Assembly: GCA_948847595.1 (NCBI GenBank)
Contig: CAQOGY010000013.1
Location: forward strand, 1-64,000
Direction: 5' to 3'
DNA length: 64,000 bases
DNA from: an uncultured Bacteroides sp.
GTDB taxonomy: Bacteria; Bacteroidota; Bacteroidia; Bacteroidales; Bacteroidaceae
Part shown: positions 35,811-45,126 of the stretch, piece after piece
Layout of the letters: each line of letters starts with the position of its first letter
Position numbering within the stretch: position 1 is the first letter of the stretch
Made by a program: the position numbers and the translations under genes
The notes under the pieces: model-generated
The model's database searches: none
The model's input: only the letters and a program-made list of their open reading frames with translations
Told to the model about the DNA's origin: nothing

Positions 35811-38800
35811 ATGAGCTATCTAAAATATATAATAACCAGTCTGTTCTTTCTATGCATAGGAACGAATTCCGCTTTTTCCGAGATTCCGGAACAAATTAAC
35901 TTCTCCTATATTTCCATCAATGAAGGATTGTCGCAAAGTACCGTATTCGCCATTGATCAGGACAAGCGTGGCAATATGTGGTTTGCCACCTACGATGGAG
36001 TGAACAAATATGACGGATATGCATTTACGGTTTACCAGCATAATGAAGACGATCCTAACAGTATCGCCAATGACATCTCACGAATCGTAAAGACAGATAG
36101 TCAGGGACGGGTCTGGATAGGTACGCGGGATGGATTGTCATGGTATGATGAAGAAAAAGACCAATTCAAAAACTTTTTCTACGAGAAGAAAGGCAAGCGA
36201 CAACAGATTAATGGTATCGCTGAAATATCACCGGAACAGTTGCTTATAAGTACACAGGAAGGTCTGATTATGTTCGACATAAAAGAATCCAAATTTGTGG
36301 AGGATTCTTTTAGTACGGCCATGCATAAGATTATAGCTACCGCCCTTTACAGACATGGCGATGTAATCTATATCGGTACAATGGAGAACGGGCTTTATAG
36401 CTACTCCATCCCCCAAAAGAGCCTGGAAAAGGTAACTCCTATATTGGATACTAAACGAATCCAGTCTATTCTGCAACAATCCCCTACCCGTATATGGATA
36501 GCTACCGAAGGAGCCGGCCTGCTTCTGCTCAACCCGAAAACTAAAGAAGTCAAGACCTATCTCCATTCTTCTTCCAATCCTAAAAGTATCAGTTCCAATT
36601 ATATCCGCTCTTTGGCACTGGACTCGCAAAATCGTTTGTGGATAGGCACATTCAATGATTTGAATATTTATCGCGAGGCAAGTGATTCGTTTATTTCATA
36701 TAGTAGCAGCCCGGTAGAGAGAGGCAGCCTGTCGCAACGTTCGGTACGTAGTATCTTTATGGATTCCCAAGGAGGTATGTGGCTCGGGACTTACTTCGGC
36801 GGACTGAACTATTATCATCCCATCCGGAACCGATTCAAGAATATTCAACGCATTCCTTATAAGAACTCATTAAGTGACAATGTGGTAAGTTGCATTGTAG
36901 AAGACAAGGACAAGAACCTGTGGATAGGAACAAATGACGGTGGTCTGAATCTATACAACACTAAAACGCAGCAGTTTACACATTATGCGTTACAGGAAAA
37001 TGAACGGGAAATAGGAATCGGCTCCAATAACATCAAGGCGGTGTATGTAGACGAGCGGAAATCACTTGTTTACATAGGTACGCATGCCGGCGGATTGTCT
37101 GTCCTCCACCGCAACAGTGGACGAATGGAAAGTTTCAACCAAATTAACAGCCAACTGGTTAATGAGAACGTATATGCCATTCTTCCCGACGAAGGGGGTA
37201 ATCTCCTCTTAGGAACACTGAGCGCTTTAGTCAGTTTCAATCCTGAAAAACAAAGTTTTACTACCATAGATAAAGAAAAAGATGGTACTCCATTCACTTC
37301 ACAGCAAATCACGACTTTATTCAGAGACTCACGCAAACGGCTCTGGATTGGTGGTGAAGAAGGGGTATCAGTCTTTCAACAACAAGGACTGGATATACAA
37401 AGAGCCTCTATCCTTCCCGCGTCTCCTGTCACCAAGATGTTTACCAACTGTATTTATGAAGCGAATAACGGTATTGTTTGGGTAGGTACACGCGAAGGAG
37501 TTTATTGCTTTAATGAGAAAGAAAAGAAAATCAAAAGATATACTACTGCCAATGGTTTGCCTAATAATGTAGTCTATGGTATTCTGGAAGATACTTTCGG
37601 ACGACTTTGGCTGAGTACGAACCGGGGAATTTCCTGCTTTAACCCGGAAACTGAAAAGTTCCGTAACTTTACGGAATCAGATGGTTTGCAAAGCAATCAG
37701 TTTAATACTTCCTCGTACTGCCGCACTTCCAGTGGACAAATGTACTTCGGCGGTATCAACGGTATCACGACTTTCCGACCGGAATTACTACTTGACAATC
37801 CTTATACTCCGCCAGTAGTGATAACCAAGCTGCAACTGTTCAACAGAACCGTTCGTCCGGATGACGAGACCGGTATTTTGACCAAAAATATCAATGAAAC
37901 GGAAAGCATCACTCTGAAATCATGGCAAACCGCTTTTACTATCGAGTTCGTTGTATCCAACTATATTTCAGGACAACACAATACGTTTGCTTACAAACTG
38001 GAAGGATATGATAAGGAATGGTATTATCTGACAGACAAACGCTCTGTCTCCTACTCCAACCTACCACAAGGAACGTATCATTTCTTAGTAAAAGCCGCCA
38101 ATAGTGACGGGAAATGGAACATGACTCCTACCGCCCTCGAAATCATCGTTCTTCCCATATGGTACAAAACTTGGTGGGCTATACTTCTTTTCCTCGCTAC
38201 CTTCATCGGCTTTATCACTTTTGTTTTCCGTTTCTTCTGGATGCGTAAAAGCATGGAAGCGGAACTGGAAATAGAACGCAGGGACAAAGAGCATCAGGAA
38301 GAAATCAACCAGATGAAGATGCGCTTCTTTATCAATATTTCTCATGAGTTGCGTACTCCACTGACTCTCATCTTAGCTCCTTTACAGGAAATCATCAATA
38401 AGATAAGCGACCGCTGGACACGCAATCAACTGGAATATATCCAACGAAATGCCAATCGTCTGTTGCATCTTGTCAATCAGTTGATGGATTACCGCCGTGC
38501 CGAGCTTGGAGTATTCGAATTGAAAGTCAAGAAAGAAAATGCCCATCAATTGATACAGGACAATTTCCTGTTCTATGACAAGCTGGCACGTCACAAGAAG
38601 ATAACCTATACTCTCCATTCCGAACTGGAAGACAAAGAGGTACTTTTCGATCCTAATTATCTGGAACTGATTGTCAACAACCTGCTTTCAAATGCTTTCA
38701 AATATACGGAAAGCGGGCAAAGCATCACTGTAACCCTGAAAGAGGAAAATAATTGGCTGGTACTGCAAGTCAGTGATACAGGTATCGGTATTCCCATCAA

Positions 38801-39872
38801 CAAGCAGGGGAAGATATTCGAACGGTTTTATCAGGTTGAAAGCGAGCATGTGGGAAGTGGTATCGGTCTTTCATTGGTACAACGTCTGGTAGAATTACAT
38901 CACGGCCGCATTGAACTGGATAGCGAAGAGGGTAAAGGCAGCACGTTCTCTGTATATCTTCCGCAGGATATAAATACCTACAAGCCATCTGAATTAGCTT
39001 CCAATGATAGCAAGAATGAAGAAGAACAGGTATATTCCACTAATTCCAAAGAGATGTATTTCATTGATACGGAAAAAGTGGAAAATGAAGCTATAGAATC
39101 AGGTGACAAGAAACGGGGAACAATTCTTATCGTAGAAGACAATAATGAAATCCGACATTACCTCAGCAGCGGACTTTCCGAGCTGTTTAATACACTGGAA
39201 GCCGGAAACGGTGAGGAAGCTCTGGAGAAACTGAAAGATAATGAAGTCGATATTGTTGTGACGGATGTTATGATGCCCGTAATGGATGGTATCAAACTAT
39301 GTAAGAACGTGAAGCAGAATATCCGTACCTGTCATATTCCGGTTATTATCCTGTCAGCCAAAAGCGAAATCAAGGATCAGATGGAAGGTCTGCAAATGGG
39401 CGCGGATGATTATATCCCCAAACCATTCTCTCTTGCCATACTGACTACGAAGATTCAGAACATGATGCGTACCCGCAGACGTATGCTCGAGCGTTACTCC
39501 AAATCGTTGGAAGTGGAACCGGAGAAGATTACGTTCAACGCTATGGATGAAGCGCTGCTGAAACGTGCCGTGGCTATTGTAGAAAAGAATATGGACAATA
39601 TAGAATTCTCTACCGACGAGTTTGCCAGAGAAATGAATATGAGCCGTTCCAATCTACACCTGAAGTTAAAAGCCATCACAGGTGAGTCTACTATCGACTT
39701 TATACGTAAGATTCGCTTTAATGAGGCTGCCAAATTACTGAAGGACGGACGTTATACAGTAGCGGAAGTAAGTACGATGGTAGGATTCAATACGCCGTCT
39801 TACTTCGCTACAAGTTTCAAGAAGTATTTCGGATGCCTGCCTACGGAATATATCAAGAAGGCTAAAGGATAA
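35811..39872 (+). CDS. Hybrid two-component system sensor-regulator (heparan sulfate PUL)
   Basis: One-protein sensor kinase and transcription activator in the inner membrane, 1353 residues. It has a signal peptide, a periplasmic sensor of about 14 Reg_prop propeller repeats (two seven-bladed propellers, about 30-680) and a Y_Y_Y domain (about 690-775). One membrane helix follows (about 787-810). Next come HisKA with His845 in ISHELRTP, an ATPase domain (NNLLSNAFKYTES, then DTGIGIP), a receiver with Asp1152 in VTDVMMP, and an AraC-type helix-turn-helix (about 1255-1353). It directly precedes the heparan sulfate genes and corresponds in place and type to BT4663, which responds to an unsaturated heparan disaccharide. 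That ligand is known for the relative and is inferred here. Confidence 0.95.
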   Translation: MSYLKYIITSLFFLCIGTNSAFSEIPEQINFSYISINEGLSQSTVFAIDQDKRGNMWFATYDGVNKYDGYAFTVYQHNEDDPNSIANDISRIVKTDSQGRVWIGTRDGLSWYDEEKDQFKNFFYEKKGKRQQINGIAEISPEQLLISTQEGLIMFDIKESKFVEDSFSTAMHKIIATALYRHGDVIYIGTMENGLYSYSIPQKSLEKVTPILDTKRIQSILQQSPTRIWIATEGAGLLLLNPKTKEVKTYLHSSSNPKSISSNYIRSLALDSQNRLWIGTFNDLNIYREASDSFISYSSSPVERGSLSQRSVRSIFMDSQGGMWLGTYFGGLNYYHPIRNRFKNIQRIPYKNSLSDNVVSCIVEDKDKNLWIGTNDGGLNLYNTKTQQFTHYALQENEREIGIGSNNIKAVYVDERKSLVYIGTHAGGLSVLHRNSGRMESFNQINSQLVNENVYAILPDEGGNLLLGTLSALVSFNPEKQSFTTIDKEKDGTPFTSQQITTLFRDSRKRLWIGGEEGVSVFQQQGLDIQRASILPASPVTKMFTNCIYEANNGIVWVGTREGVYCFNEKEKKIKRYTTANGLPNNVVYGILEDTFGRLWLSTNRGISCFNPETEKFRNFTESDGLQSNQFNTSSYCRTSSGQMYFGGINGITTFRPELLLDNPYTPPVVITKLQLFNRTVRPDDETGILTKNINETESITLKSWQTAFTIEFVVSNYISGQHNTFAYKLEGYDKEWYYLTDKRSVSYSNLPQGTYHFLVKAANSDGKWNMTPTALEIIVLPIWYKTWWAILLFLATFIGFITFVFRFFWMRKSMEAELEIERRDKEHQEEINQMKMRFFINISHELRTPLTLILAPLQEIINKISDRWTRNQLEYIQRNANRLLHLVNQLMDYRRAELGVFELKVKKENAHQLIQDNFLFYDKLARHKKITYTLHSELEDKEVLFDPNYLELIVNNLLSNAFKYTESGQSITVTLKEENNWLVLQVSDTGIGIPINKQGKIFERFYQVESEHVGSGIGLSLVQRLVELHHGRIELDSEEGKGSTFSVYLPQDINTYKPSELASNDSKNEEEQVYSTNSKEMYFIDTEKVENEAIESGDKKRGTILIVEDNNEIRHYLSSGLSELFNTLEAGNGEEALEKLKDNEVDIVVTDVMMPVMDGIKLCKNVKQNIRTCHIPVIILSAKSEIKDQMEGLQMGADDYIPKPFSLAILTTKIQNMMRTRRRMLERYSKSLEVEPEKITFNAMDEALLKRAVAIVEKNMDNIEFSTDEFAREMNMSRSNLHLKLKAITGESTIDFIRKIRFNEAAKLLKDGRYTVAEVSTMVGFNTPSYFATSFKKYFGCLPTEYIKKAKG

Positions 39873-39895
39873 TTCCAAGAACTAATAATTCCATT

Positions 39896-39957
39896 CTCTG
39901 TGACATTTTTGTATTTATTCTAAGTTTTATAAGGGGAAATACAAAAATGTCGCAGAG
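39896..39957. terminator. Large inverted repeat after the HTCS gene
   Basis: A 21-base stem (39896-39916 with 39937-39957) with one mismatch and a 20-base loop begins 23 bases after the HTCS stop. The arms begin CTCTGTGACATTTTTG. It has no T-tract immediately after it, so it is either a weak terminator or a transcript-stabilising hairpin. Confidence 0.55.
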
Positions 39958-40124
39958 TTCATAATCAACACTTTAAGACTAAAAACAGTACTAAATCAAG
40001 ATTAGTTTACAAAAAACAATAGGATGATTTTGCTTTTTTCTGACGAAAAACTGCACTTTTATCATAATATCCTATTTGTCAACATATTACCTACAATTAC
40101 CGTCTATTTTTTACCATTAGTGAA

Positions 40125-40204
40125 TTGCAGTTGTGCAATCACCAAGTTGCACTTGTCCTTCCGAGTAGATATACAAGTGCAACTCATGAGTTACTCAACT
40201 GCAA
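40125..40204. repeat. Nested inverted repeats of TTGCA-type words
   Basis: The outer arms TTGCAGTTG (40125-40133) and CAACTGCAA (40196-40204) enclose the perfect inner arms GTTGCACTTGT (40146-40156) and ACAAGTGCAAC (40173-40183). The four arms share one word in alternating orientation, as in a cluster of operator half-sites, about 260 bases upstream of the PL12 start. Confidence 0.6.
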
Positions 40205-40394
40205 CAGATTAACTCTATTAGGAGAAATCACTAAAAGGATAGCATGATTTGTACAATTCAATTAGATGAAGTCATTAAAACTTCCGCATAATTTGGAGAA
40301 AGAATACAGTCCTTTATACATATCAAACAGTATCATTACACAAATTTGATATACTATTCGATAAAACTATTAACAACAAGGCTACTTTCTCCCA

Positions 40395-40402
40395 TATATT
40401 TG
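40395..40402 (+). promoter_or_regulatory. Candidate -7 promoter element for the PL12 / GH95-like pair
   Basis: TATATTTG, a full TAnnTTTG match, lies 62 bases before the start codon at 40464. No good -33 element is visible, which fits a promoter that needs an activator such as the HTCS. Confidence 0.45.
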
Positions 40403-40463
40403 CATAGAGTTAGTAACCATCTCAAATATAAAATCAAAATCCATCCAAACTAAAGTTTATACT

Positions 40464-42599
40464 ATGAATTGCAAAAACAGATTCCGAATTAATATATGGC
40501 TGTTTCTTATCATTACATTCGCAGGATGTACAGATAATGATATTCCACAAAAAGAAAATAATGACATTCCGCCGAAAGAGGAACCGACACCCCCAAAAGA
40601 AGATGCTGAAGAATCTTTATTTGATATTCTCAATCTTGATTATTCCGGATTAGAAGAAGTGAAGGCTTTGTATAAAGCCGGTGATAACGATGCAGCCATG
40701 CAAAAACTGCTTGTCTATTACCAAAACAGAACTGAGATTCTAAATCCGAATCTATCTGCCACCCTTAATGAAACGGAACAGGGTTATGCCGACTATGCGA
40801 TAAACGAATATCGTTTTTATGTCAATGACAATTATCTGGAAGATAAAACCAGAAAGATTCCTTATTCATTGCAGAACAATGATAAAACAATCAATTGGGA
40901 ATTCGCTCCAAAAGGTGCTGATAACGAATATCAGAAACAATTGCATCGTCACAATTGGATGCCTCTTCAAGGGAAAGCTTACCAAAACTCACATGATGAG
41001 AAGTATGTTCTCTCTTGGAAAGAAGTGTATACCGACTGGATTGCCAGGAACCCCAAACCGGATGGAAAACCGGACAAATTCAAATGGTATCAACTTCAGG
41101 TATCTACGCGTATCATGGGGCAAACAGAATCATTCGAGTATTTCAAGTCCTCTCCCAACTTTACTTCTGAATGGCTTTCTTTTTTCCTCATACACTTTGC
41201 AGAACACGCCGACTATTTGTCCTTGTACAAATATGCCGGAGAAAACAATATTCTACTGAGCCAGGCAGTAGCATTAGTATTCGCAGGAACTCTGTTTCCC
41301 GAATTTAAAAATGCCCCACAGTGGCAAAAAACGGGATGCGACATCATAAATGAACAGACCACAAAGTTATTTTTAAAAGATGGAATGACGAATGACCTCT
41401 CACTCCATTATCATATAGGCATAGTGGACGGCCTATACGATTTAAAAAGACTCATCCAATTGAACAAGCTACCGGATAATCTGCTTTCTCCTGAACTTGA
41501 CAACGTCCTGCTGAAAGCAACTAAAGTCGTCATGCATTTTACGTACCCCAGTTACTTCACAAAAGGAAGTAAGAATTGCAGTCCCGCATTCAATGATTCG
41601 TGGATAAAAACACGAAGTGTCTTGAATAAGAATTTCGTAAAATACGCTGAAATGTACCCGGATGATTCAGAACTTAACTACATGAAGACATATGGAAAAG
41701 GAACTCCGCCCGACAGCAAAATCAAAACATTCGAATATTCAGGATTTTATGTACTGCGCAATGGCTGGACTCCCCAATCTACGATGTTGGTACACAGCAA
41801 CAATATATCTTCCAAGTTAGAAGACTCAAGCCACAACCAGCTCGATAACGGAACATTCGAATTATACCACAACGGCCGTAATTTCTTTCCGGATTCCGGT
41901 GTTTGCTCGTATATGAAAGAAAATGATACGGAAGTAATGGAACTACGCAGATGGTTCCGCCAAACCAAGGCACACAACACGATGGTTCTAGGCAAATCAG
42001 AAGAACATGAAGCCACCGGAAGCGAAAACATCAACAAGGCACAAGGCAAATTAGTATTATCGGAAGAAAACGATAACCAACAACTGATAGTAACGGAAAA
42101 TCAAGGATATGACAACTTCAAGCATCGCCGTGCCATCTTCTATGTGAAAAGACCTGTCGAGTTCTTCGCTTTCATAGATGAAGGATTCGGAACAGCTACC
42201 GGATATTCCAAATTATATTTCCACCTTTGTGATGAGACATCAACCAACAACGTGAATCTGGATATTCAAGAGGCAGGTGCGCACACCACTTTTGAAGATA
42301 ACAACAACCTGATTATCCGTAGTTTTGGAAATCAGGACATTACATTAAAACCTTTTGATGGACGAATCTCTTATCAGACAGATAGAAAATACTCTGTCAG
42401 AAAAGCCTATTCGCTCATCATGGAGAAGAAGAAAAATGCTCCCGTACGATATATAACTATATTATATCCGGTAACTACTGCTTCCAATCACAAGATTAAT
42501 GCTACATTTACAGATAATCCTTCAAATTCAGATAATGTCTCCATTGAAGTGACTATTGATAATGAAACATATAATCTGGATTACCAACTCAAAAATTAA
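40464..42599 (+). CDS. PL12 heparinase III-family lyase, surface lipoprotein
   Basis: Heparan sulfate lyase, 711 residues. The lipobox ends at Cys22 followed by TDND, fitting surface display. A Pro/Glu/Lys-rich linker (about 25-48) carries a short internal repeat (NDIPQKEN then NDIPPKEE). The heparinase N-domain (FDILNLDYSGLEEVKALY, about 52-380) is an (alpha/alpha) toroid; the C-domain is a beta-sandwich. Likely catalytic residues, by analogy with the family, are the Asn in GENNILLSQ, the Tyr in LHYHIG and the His in SSHNQLDNGTFEL. It corresponds in place to BT4662, a surface endo-lyase. Together with the GH95-like gene 15 bases downstream it forms its own unit with a promoter and a terminator. 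Confidence 0.92.
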   Translation: MNCKNRFRINIWLFLIITFAGCTDNDIPQKENNDIPPKEEPTPPKEDAEESLFDILNLDYSGLEEVKALYKAGDNDAAMQKLLVYYQNRTEILNPNLSATLNETEQGYADYAINEYRFYVNDNYLEDKTRKIPYSLQNNDKTINWEFAPKGADNEYQKQLHRHNWMPLQGKAYQNSHDEKYVLSWKEVYTDWIARNPKPDGKPDKFKWYQLQVSTRIMGQTESFEYFKSSPNFTSEWLSFFLIHFAEHADYLSLYKYAGENNILLSQAVALVFAGTLFPEFKNAPQWQKTGCDIINEQTTKLFLKDGMTNDLSLHYHIGIVDGLYDLKRLIQLNKLPDNLLSPELDNVLLKATKVVMHFTYPSYFTKGSKNCSPAFNDSWIKTRSVLNKNFVKYAEMYPDDSELNYMKTYGKGTPPDSKIKTFEYSGFYVLRNGWTPQSTMLVHSNNISSKLEDSSHNQLDNGTFELYHNGRNFFPDSGVCSYMKENDTEVMELRRWFRQTKAHNTMVLGKSEEHEATGSENINKAQGKLVLSEENDNQQLIVTENQGYDNFKHRRAIFYVKRPVEFFAFIDEGFGTATGYSKLYFHLCDETSTNNVNLDIQEAGAHTTFEDNNNLIIRSFGNQDITLKPFDGRISYQTDRKYSVRKAYSLIMEKKKNAPVRYITILYPVTTASNHKINATFTDNPSNSDNVSIEVTIDNETYNLDYQLKN

Positions 42600-42614
42600 T
42601 ATAAAAACAACATT

Positions 42615-44876
42615 ATGAACGTTCGATACAGATATTTTAATTGCCTCCTTTTATTTTTAATCTATTCTTTCAGTATAGATGCTCATCCGATAACCCTTAA
42701 ACAAGATATTATGTGGGCTGAGTTTATGAGCCGACAAGATATGATATGGGAGAAACTACCTGAATACTGGTATGAATCGGCTTATCTGGGTAACGGCAGA
42801 TTAGGATTAATGATTTATAAAGAACCCGGAGAAAATTATTTGCGCCTGGAAACCGGCAATTGTGATGTACATGACCATCGTGCCAAAAGAGATGTATTCG
42901 GAATTCCCCGACTACTTACGGGATACTTTGCCCTGCAGCCCAAAGGAGAAATTATCAGCGGCAAAATGCGCCTTGACCTTTGGAATGCCGAGGCATCAAC
43001 AGATATTATCACCACCAAAGGGGTTATACATCTACAAACTTTTGTCCACGCTGACGATATGGTAATAGTAGTCAAAACAACAACAGAAGGAGAAGAACAT
43101 GATTTCAAATGGGAATGGATAGCCGCAGAAGCTAACAGTCCACGCTATCTTCTATTTAAAAGGCGGGGACAAACCAATAAAATCCCTAAAGACTATACAC
43201 TCAATCCCGCACCGGTAATCAACCGAAAAGGAGATATCAATTTATCAATTCAGAAGTTATCGGCAGGCGGTGAGACAACAGTAGGCTGGAAAGAAACTCA
43301 GTCGGCTAAAAAAGAGCGTACTTTATGGATAAACCTCACACATACATATCCCCAAAACAATTCGGATGAAATATGTAAAGCTGAAATCCGAAAAGCTATA
43401 CGTGAAGGCTATCCATCCATGCAAAGGACACATCGCAAATGGTGGAACTCTTTTTATCCTAGCAGTTTCATTACATTGCCGGAAGCACAAAAAGAAAACT
43501 TTTATTGGATTCAAATGTACAAACTGGCTTCTGCTACCCGTGGCGACCGTGCTCTAATAGACAATACAGGTCCATGGCTGACTGAGACTCCCTGGCCAAA
43601 TGCCTGGTGGAATCTCAATGTACAACTCACCTACTGGGCACTGAACGCTTCCGACCATTTAGACCTCGCAGCCTCTTTAGAAAATGCGCTTTACAATCAT
43701 ATAGACCAGTTACGTCTCAATATTCATCCTAGCTATCGCCATAATTCATTAGGAATAGGAGTCGCATCCAATTTGGAATGTATGACTACAGAGGTCGGTA
43801 TTCCCGGAAAAGGTAAAGCACAGGTAGGTCTTTTACCTTGGGCTTGCCATAATCTCTGGCTTATTTATCGCCATAAAATGGACGATGATATTCTACGGAA
43901 TAAATTATTCCCTCTATTGAAAGAGTCAATCAACTACTACCTGCACTTCCTTAAAAAAGGAAAAGATGGAAAATTTCATCTTCCGGCAACCTATTCTCCC
44001 GAGTACGACACTACGGAAGATTGTAATTTTGACCTTGCACTCTTACGTTGGGGATGCCAAACATTACTGGAATCAGCCCAACGCTTGAATATTCAAGACC
44101 CATTGGCTAAAACTTGGGAAGACGTTCTTCAGAATCTCACTCCTTACCCTATGGATGCAAATGGATTGCTTATTGGGAAGGACATGCCATATGCCTTCTC
44201 GCACAGGCATTATTCACACTTACTTGCCATCTATCCCCTATATCTTATCAATAAAGAGCAGCCGGGCGATATTGAAACGATTGAGAAATCACTCGCTTTT
44301 TGGCAAAGTAAGCCCAAGGCTCTCCTAGGCTACTCATGTACAGGTGCTTCTTCCATATCTTCTGCTATTGGAAAAGGAAATGACGCACTAGCTTATTTGA
44401 ACAAATTATTCGGCAAGTTCCTTAGCCCTACTACCATGTACAAGGAAAGCGGCCCGGTTATTGAGACGCCTCTATCCGGTGCTCAAAGTATTCATGATAT
44501 GTTACTTCAAAGCTGGGGTGGGAAAATACGTATTTTCCCAGCTATTCCGGATGCATGGAAAGACATAGCATATTCCGGTCTGCGTACGGAAGGGGCGTTC
44601 AAAGTATCTGCCAGCAGAAAAAAGGGAAAGACACAATTTATCCATATCAAAAGCCTAGCAGGAGAGCCTTGTATTATAACGACTGATATAGTTAATCCTA
44701 TCTTTAAAGGAGAAAGAGACTTCACAATACAGGCACTCGAAAACAATACTTACCAGATTGATTTAAAGAAAGGAGAAGAGGTGTTCATTTCCCCAAAAGG
44801 AGAAGAACCGGAGTTTGTCATCTCCCCAATTCCCCATACTTCCAAAAACTATTTTGGATTAAAAATCATCCAATAA
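42615..44876 (+). CDS. Divergent GH95-like glycoside hydrolase
   Basis: Probably a periplasmic hydrolase, 753 residues with a signal peptide (about 1-23). The order is N-terminal beta domain (about 30-290, YESAYLGNGRLGLMIY), (alpha/alpha)6 barrel (about 295-640) and a C-terminal beta domain with IRIFPAIPDAW. GH95 active-site positions can be placed: Asn333-x-Asn335 in WNLNVQLTYW, and the acid Glu463 in SPEYD. The general base is the Asp of IDGNFG in known GH95 fucosidases; here the aligned residue is Glu617 in VIETPLSG. The Pro-Ala-Glu after the NYW-type motif is also changed. It may therefore not be a fucosidase. From memory, nothing like it lies at this point in the B. thetaiotaomicron locus. 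Confidence 0.7.
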   Translation: MNVRYRYFNCLLLFLIYSFSIDAHPITLKQDIMWAEFMSRQDMIWEKLPEYWYESAYLGNGRLGLMIYKEPGENYLRLETGNCDVHDHRAKRDVFGIPRLLTGYFALQPKGEIISGKMRLDLWNAEASTDIITTKGVIHLQTFVHADDMVIVVKTTTEGEEHDFKWEWIAAEANSPRYLLFKRRGQTNKIPKDYTLNPAPVINRKGDINLSIQKLSAGGETTVGWKETQSAKKERTLWINLTHTYPQNNSDEICKAEIRKAIREGYPSMQRTHRKWWNSFYPSSFITLPEAQKENFYWIQMYKLASATRGDRALIDNTGPWLTETPWPNAWWNLNVQLTYWALNASDHLDLAASLENALYNHIDQLRLNIHPSYRHNSLGIGVASNLECMTTEVGIPGKGKAQVGLLPWACHNLWLIYRHKMDDDILRNKLFPLLKESINYYLHFLKKGKDGKFHLPATYSPEYDTTEDCNFDLALLRWGCQTLLESAQRLNIQDPLAKTWEDVLQNLTPYPMDANGLLIGKDMPYAFSHRHYSHLLAIYPLYLINKEQPGDIETIEKSLAFWQSKPKALLGYSCTGASSISSAIGKGNDALAYLNKLFGKFLSPTTMYKESGPVIETPLSGAQSIHDMLLQSWGGKIRIFPAIPDAWKDIAYSGLRTEGAFKVSASRKKGKTQFIHIKSLAGEPCIITTDIVNPIFKGERDFTIQALENNTYQIDLKKGEEVFISPKGEEPEFVISPIPHTSKNYFGLKIIQ

Positions 44877-44944
44877 GACATCTAAAAATGTACAATAGCA
44901 ATCTTGTAAGTATAATAGGCATAAATTACATTATGGCACATAAT

Positions 44945-44976
44945 AAGCCTGTTATCAGAGTTATAGCAGGCTTTTT
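44945..44976 (+). terminator. Rho-independent terminator after the GH95-like gene
   Basis: The stem AAGCCTGTTAT / ATAGCAGGCTT (44945-44955 with 44963-44973, one G-U pair) is followed by TTT. It closes the PL12-GH95-like unit before the next promoter. Confidence 0.8.
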
Positions 44977-45074
44977 AAACAGAAGTAATATATGATTCAA
45001 CAAATTTAATATCAAAAAAATCATTTTTGAACAAAGCTTGAACAACACAGCTTAGCGATTAGAAATAAACAGAT

Positions 45075-45082
45075 TACATTTG
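45075..45082 (+). promoter_or_regulatory. Candidate -7 promoter element for the main heparan sulfate operon
   Basis: TACATTTG, a full TAnnTTTG match, lies 45 bases before the start codon at 45127. A TTAG at 45052-45055 is a weak -33 candidate with a 19-base spacer. Confidence 0.45.
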
Positions 45083-45126
45083 CAAACAGTAAAATATAAC
45101 TTTTAATAATTAAAACCTAATAAAGT

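Larger units (their letters stand above)
39873..40463. other. Long intergenic region between the HTCS and the first lyase gene
   Basis: A 591-base non-coding region with several structured elements: a 21-base inverted repeat (39896-39957), a nested inverted repeat built from TTGCA-type words (40125-40204) and a -7 promoter element (40395-40402). No convincing gene was found. The length leaves room for HTCS binding sites upstream of the PL12 promoter. Confidence 0.6.

Noticed and set aside
39896..39957. Invertible-promoter repeat (phase variation) at the 21-base inverted repeat
   Set aside because: The arms are only 20 bases apart, with no promoter between them and no recombinase gene nearby, so a hairpin is the simpler reading.
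45000..45010. Shared HTCS operator candidate ACAAATTT upstream of both PL12 genes (40340 and 45000)
   Set aside because: The common word is short and AT-rich and its distance to the -7 element differs by 20 bases, so it cannot be told from chance.
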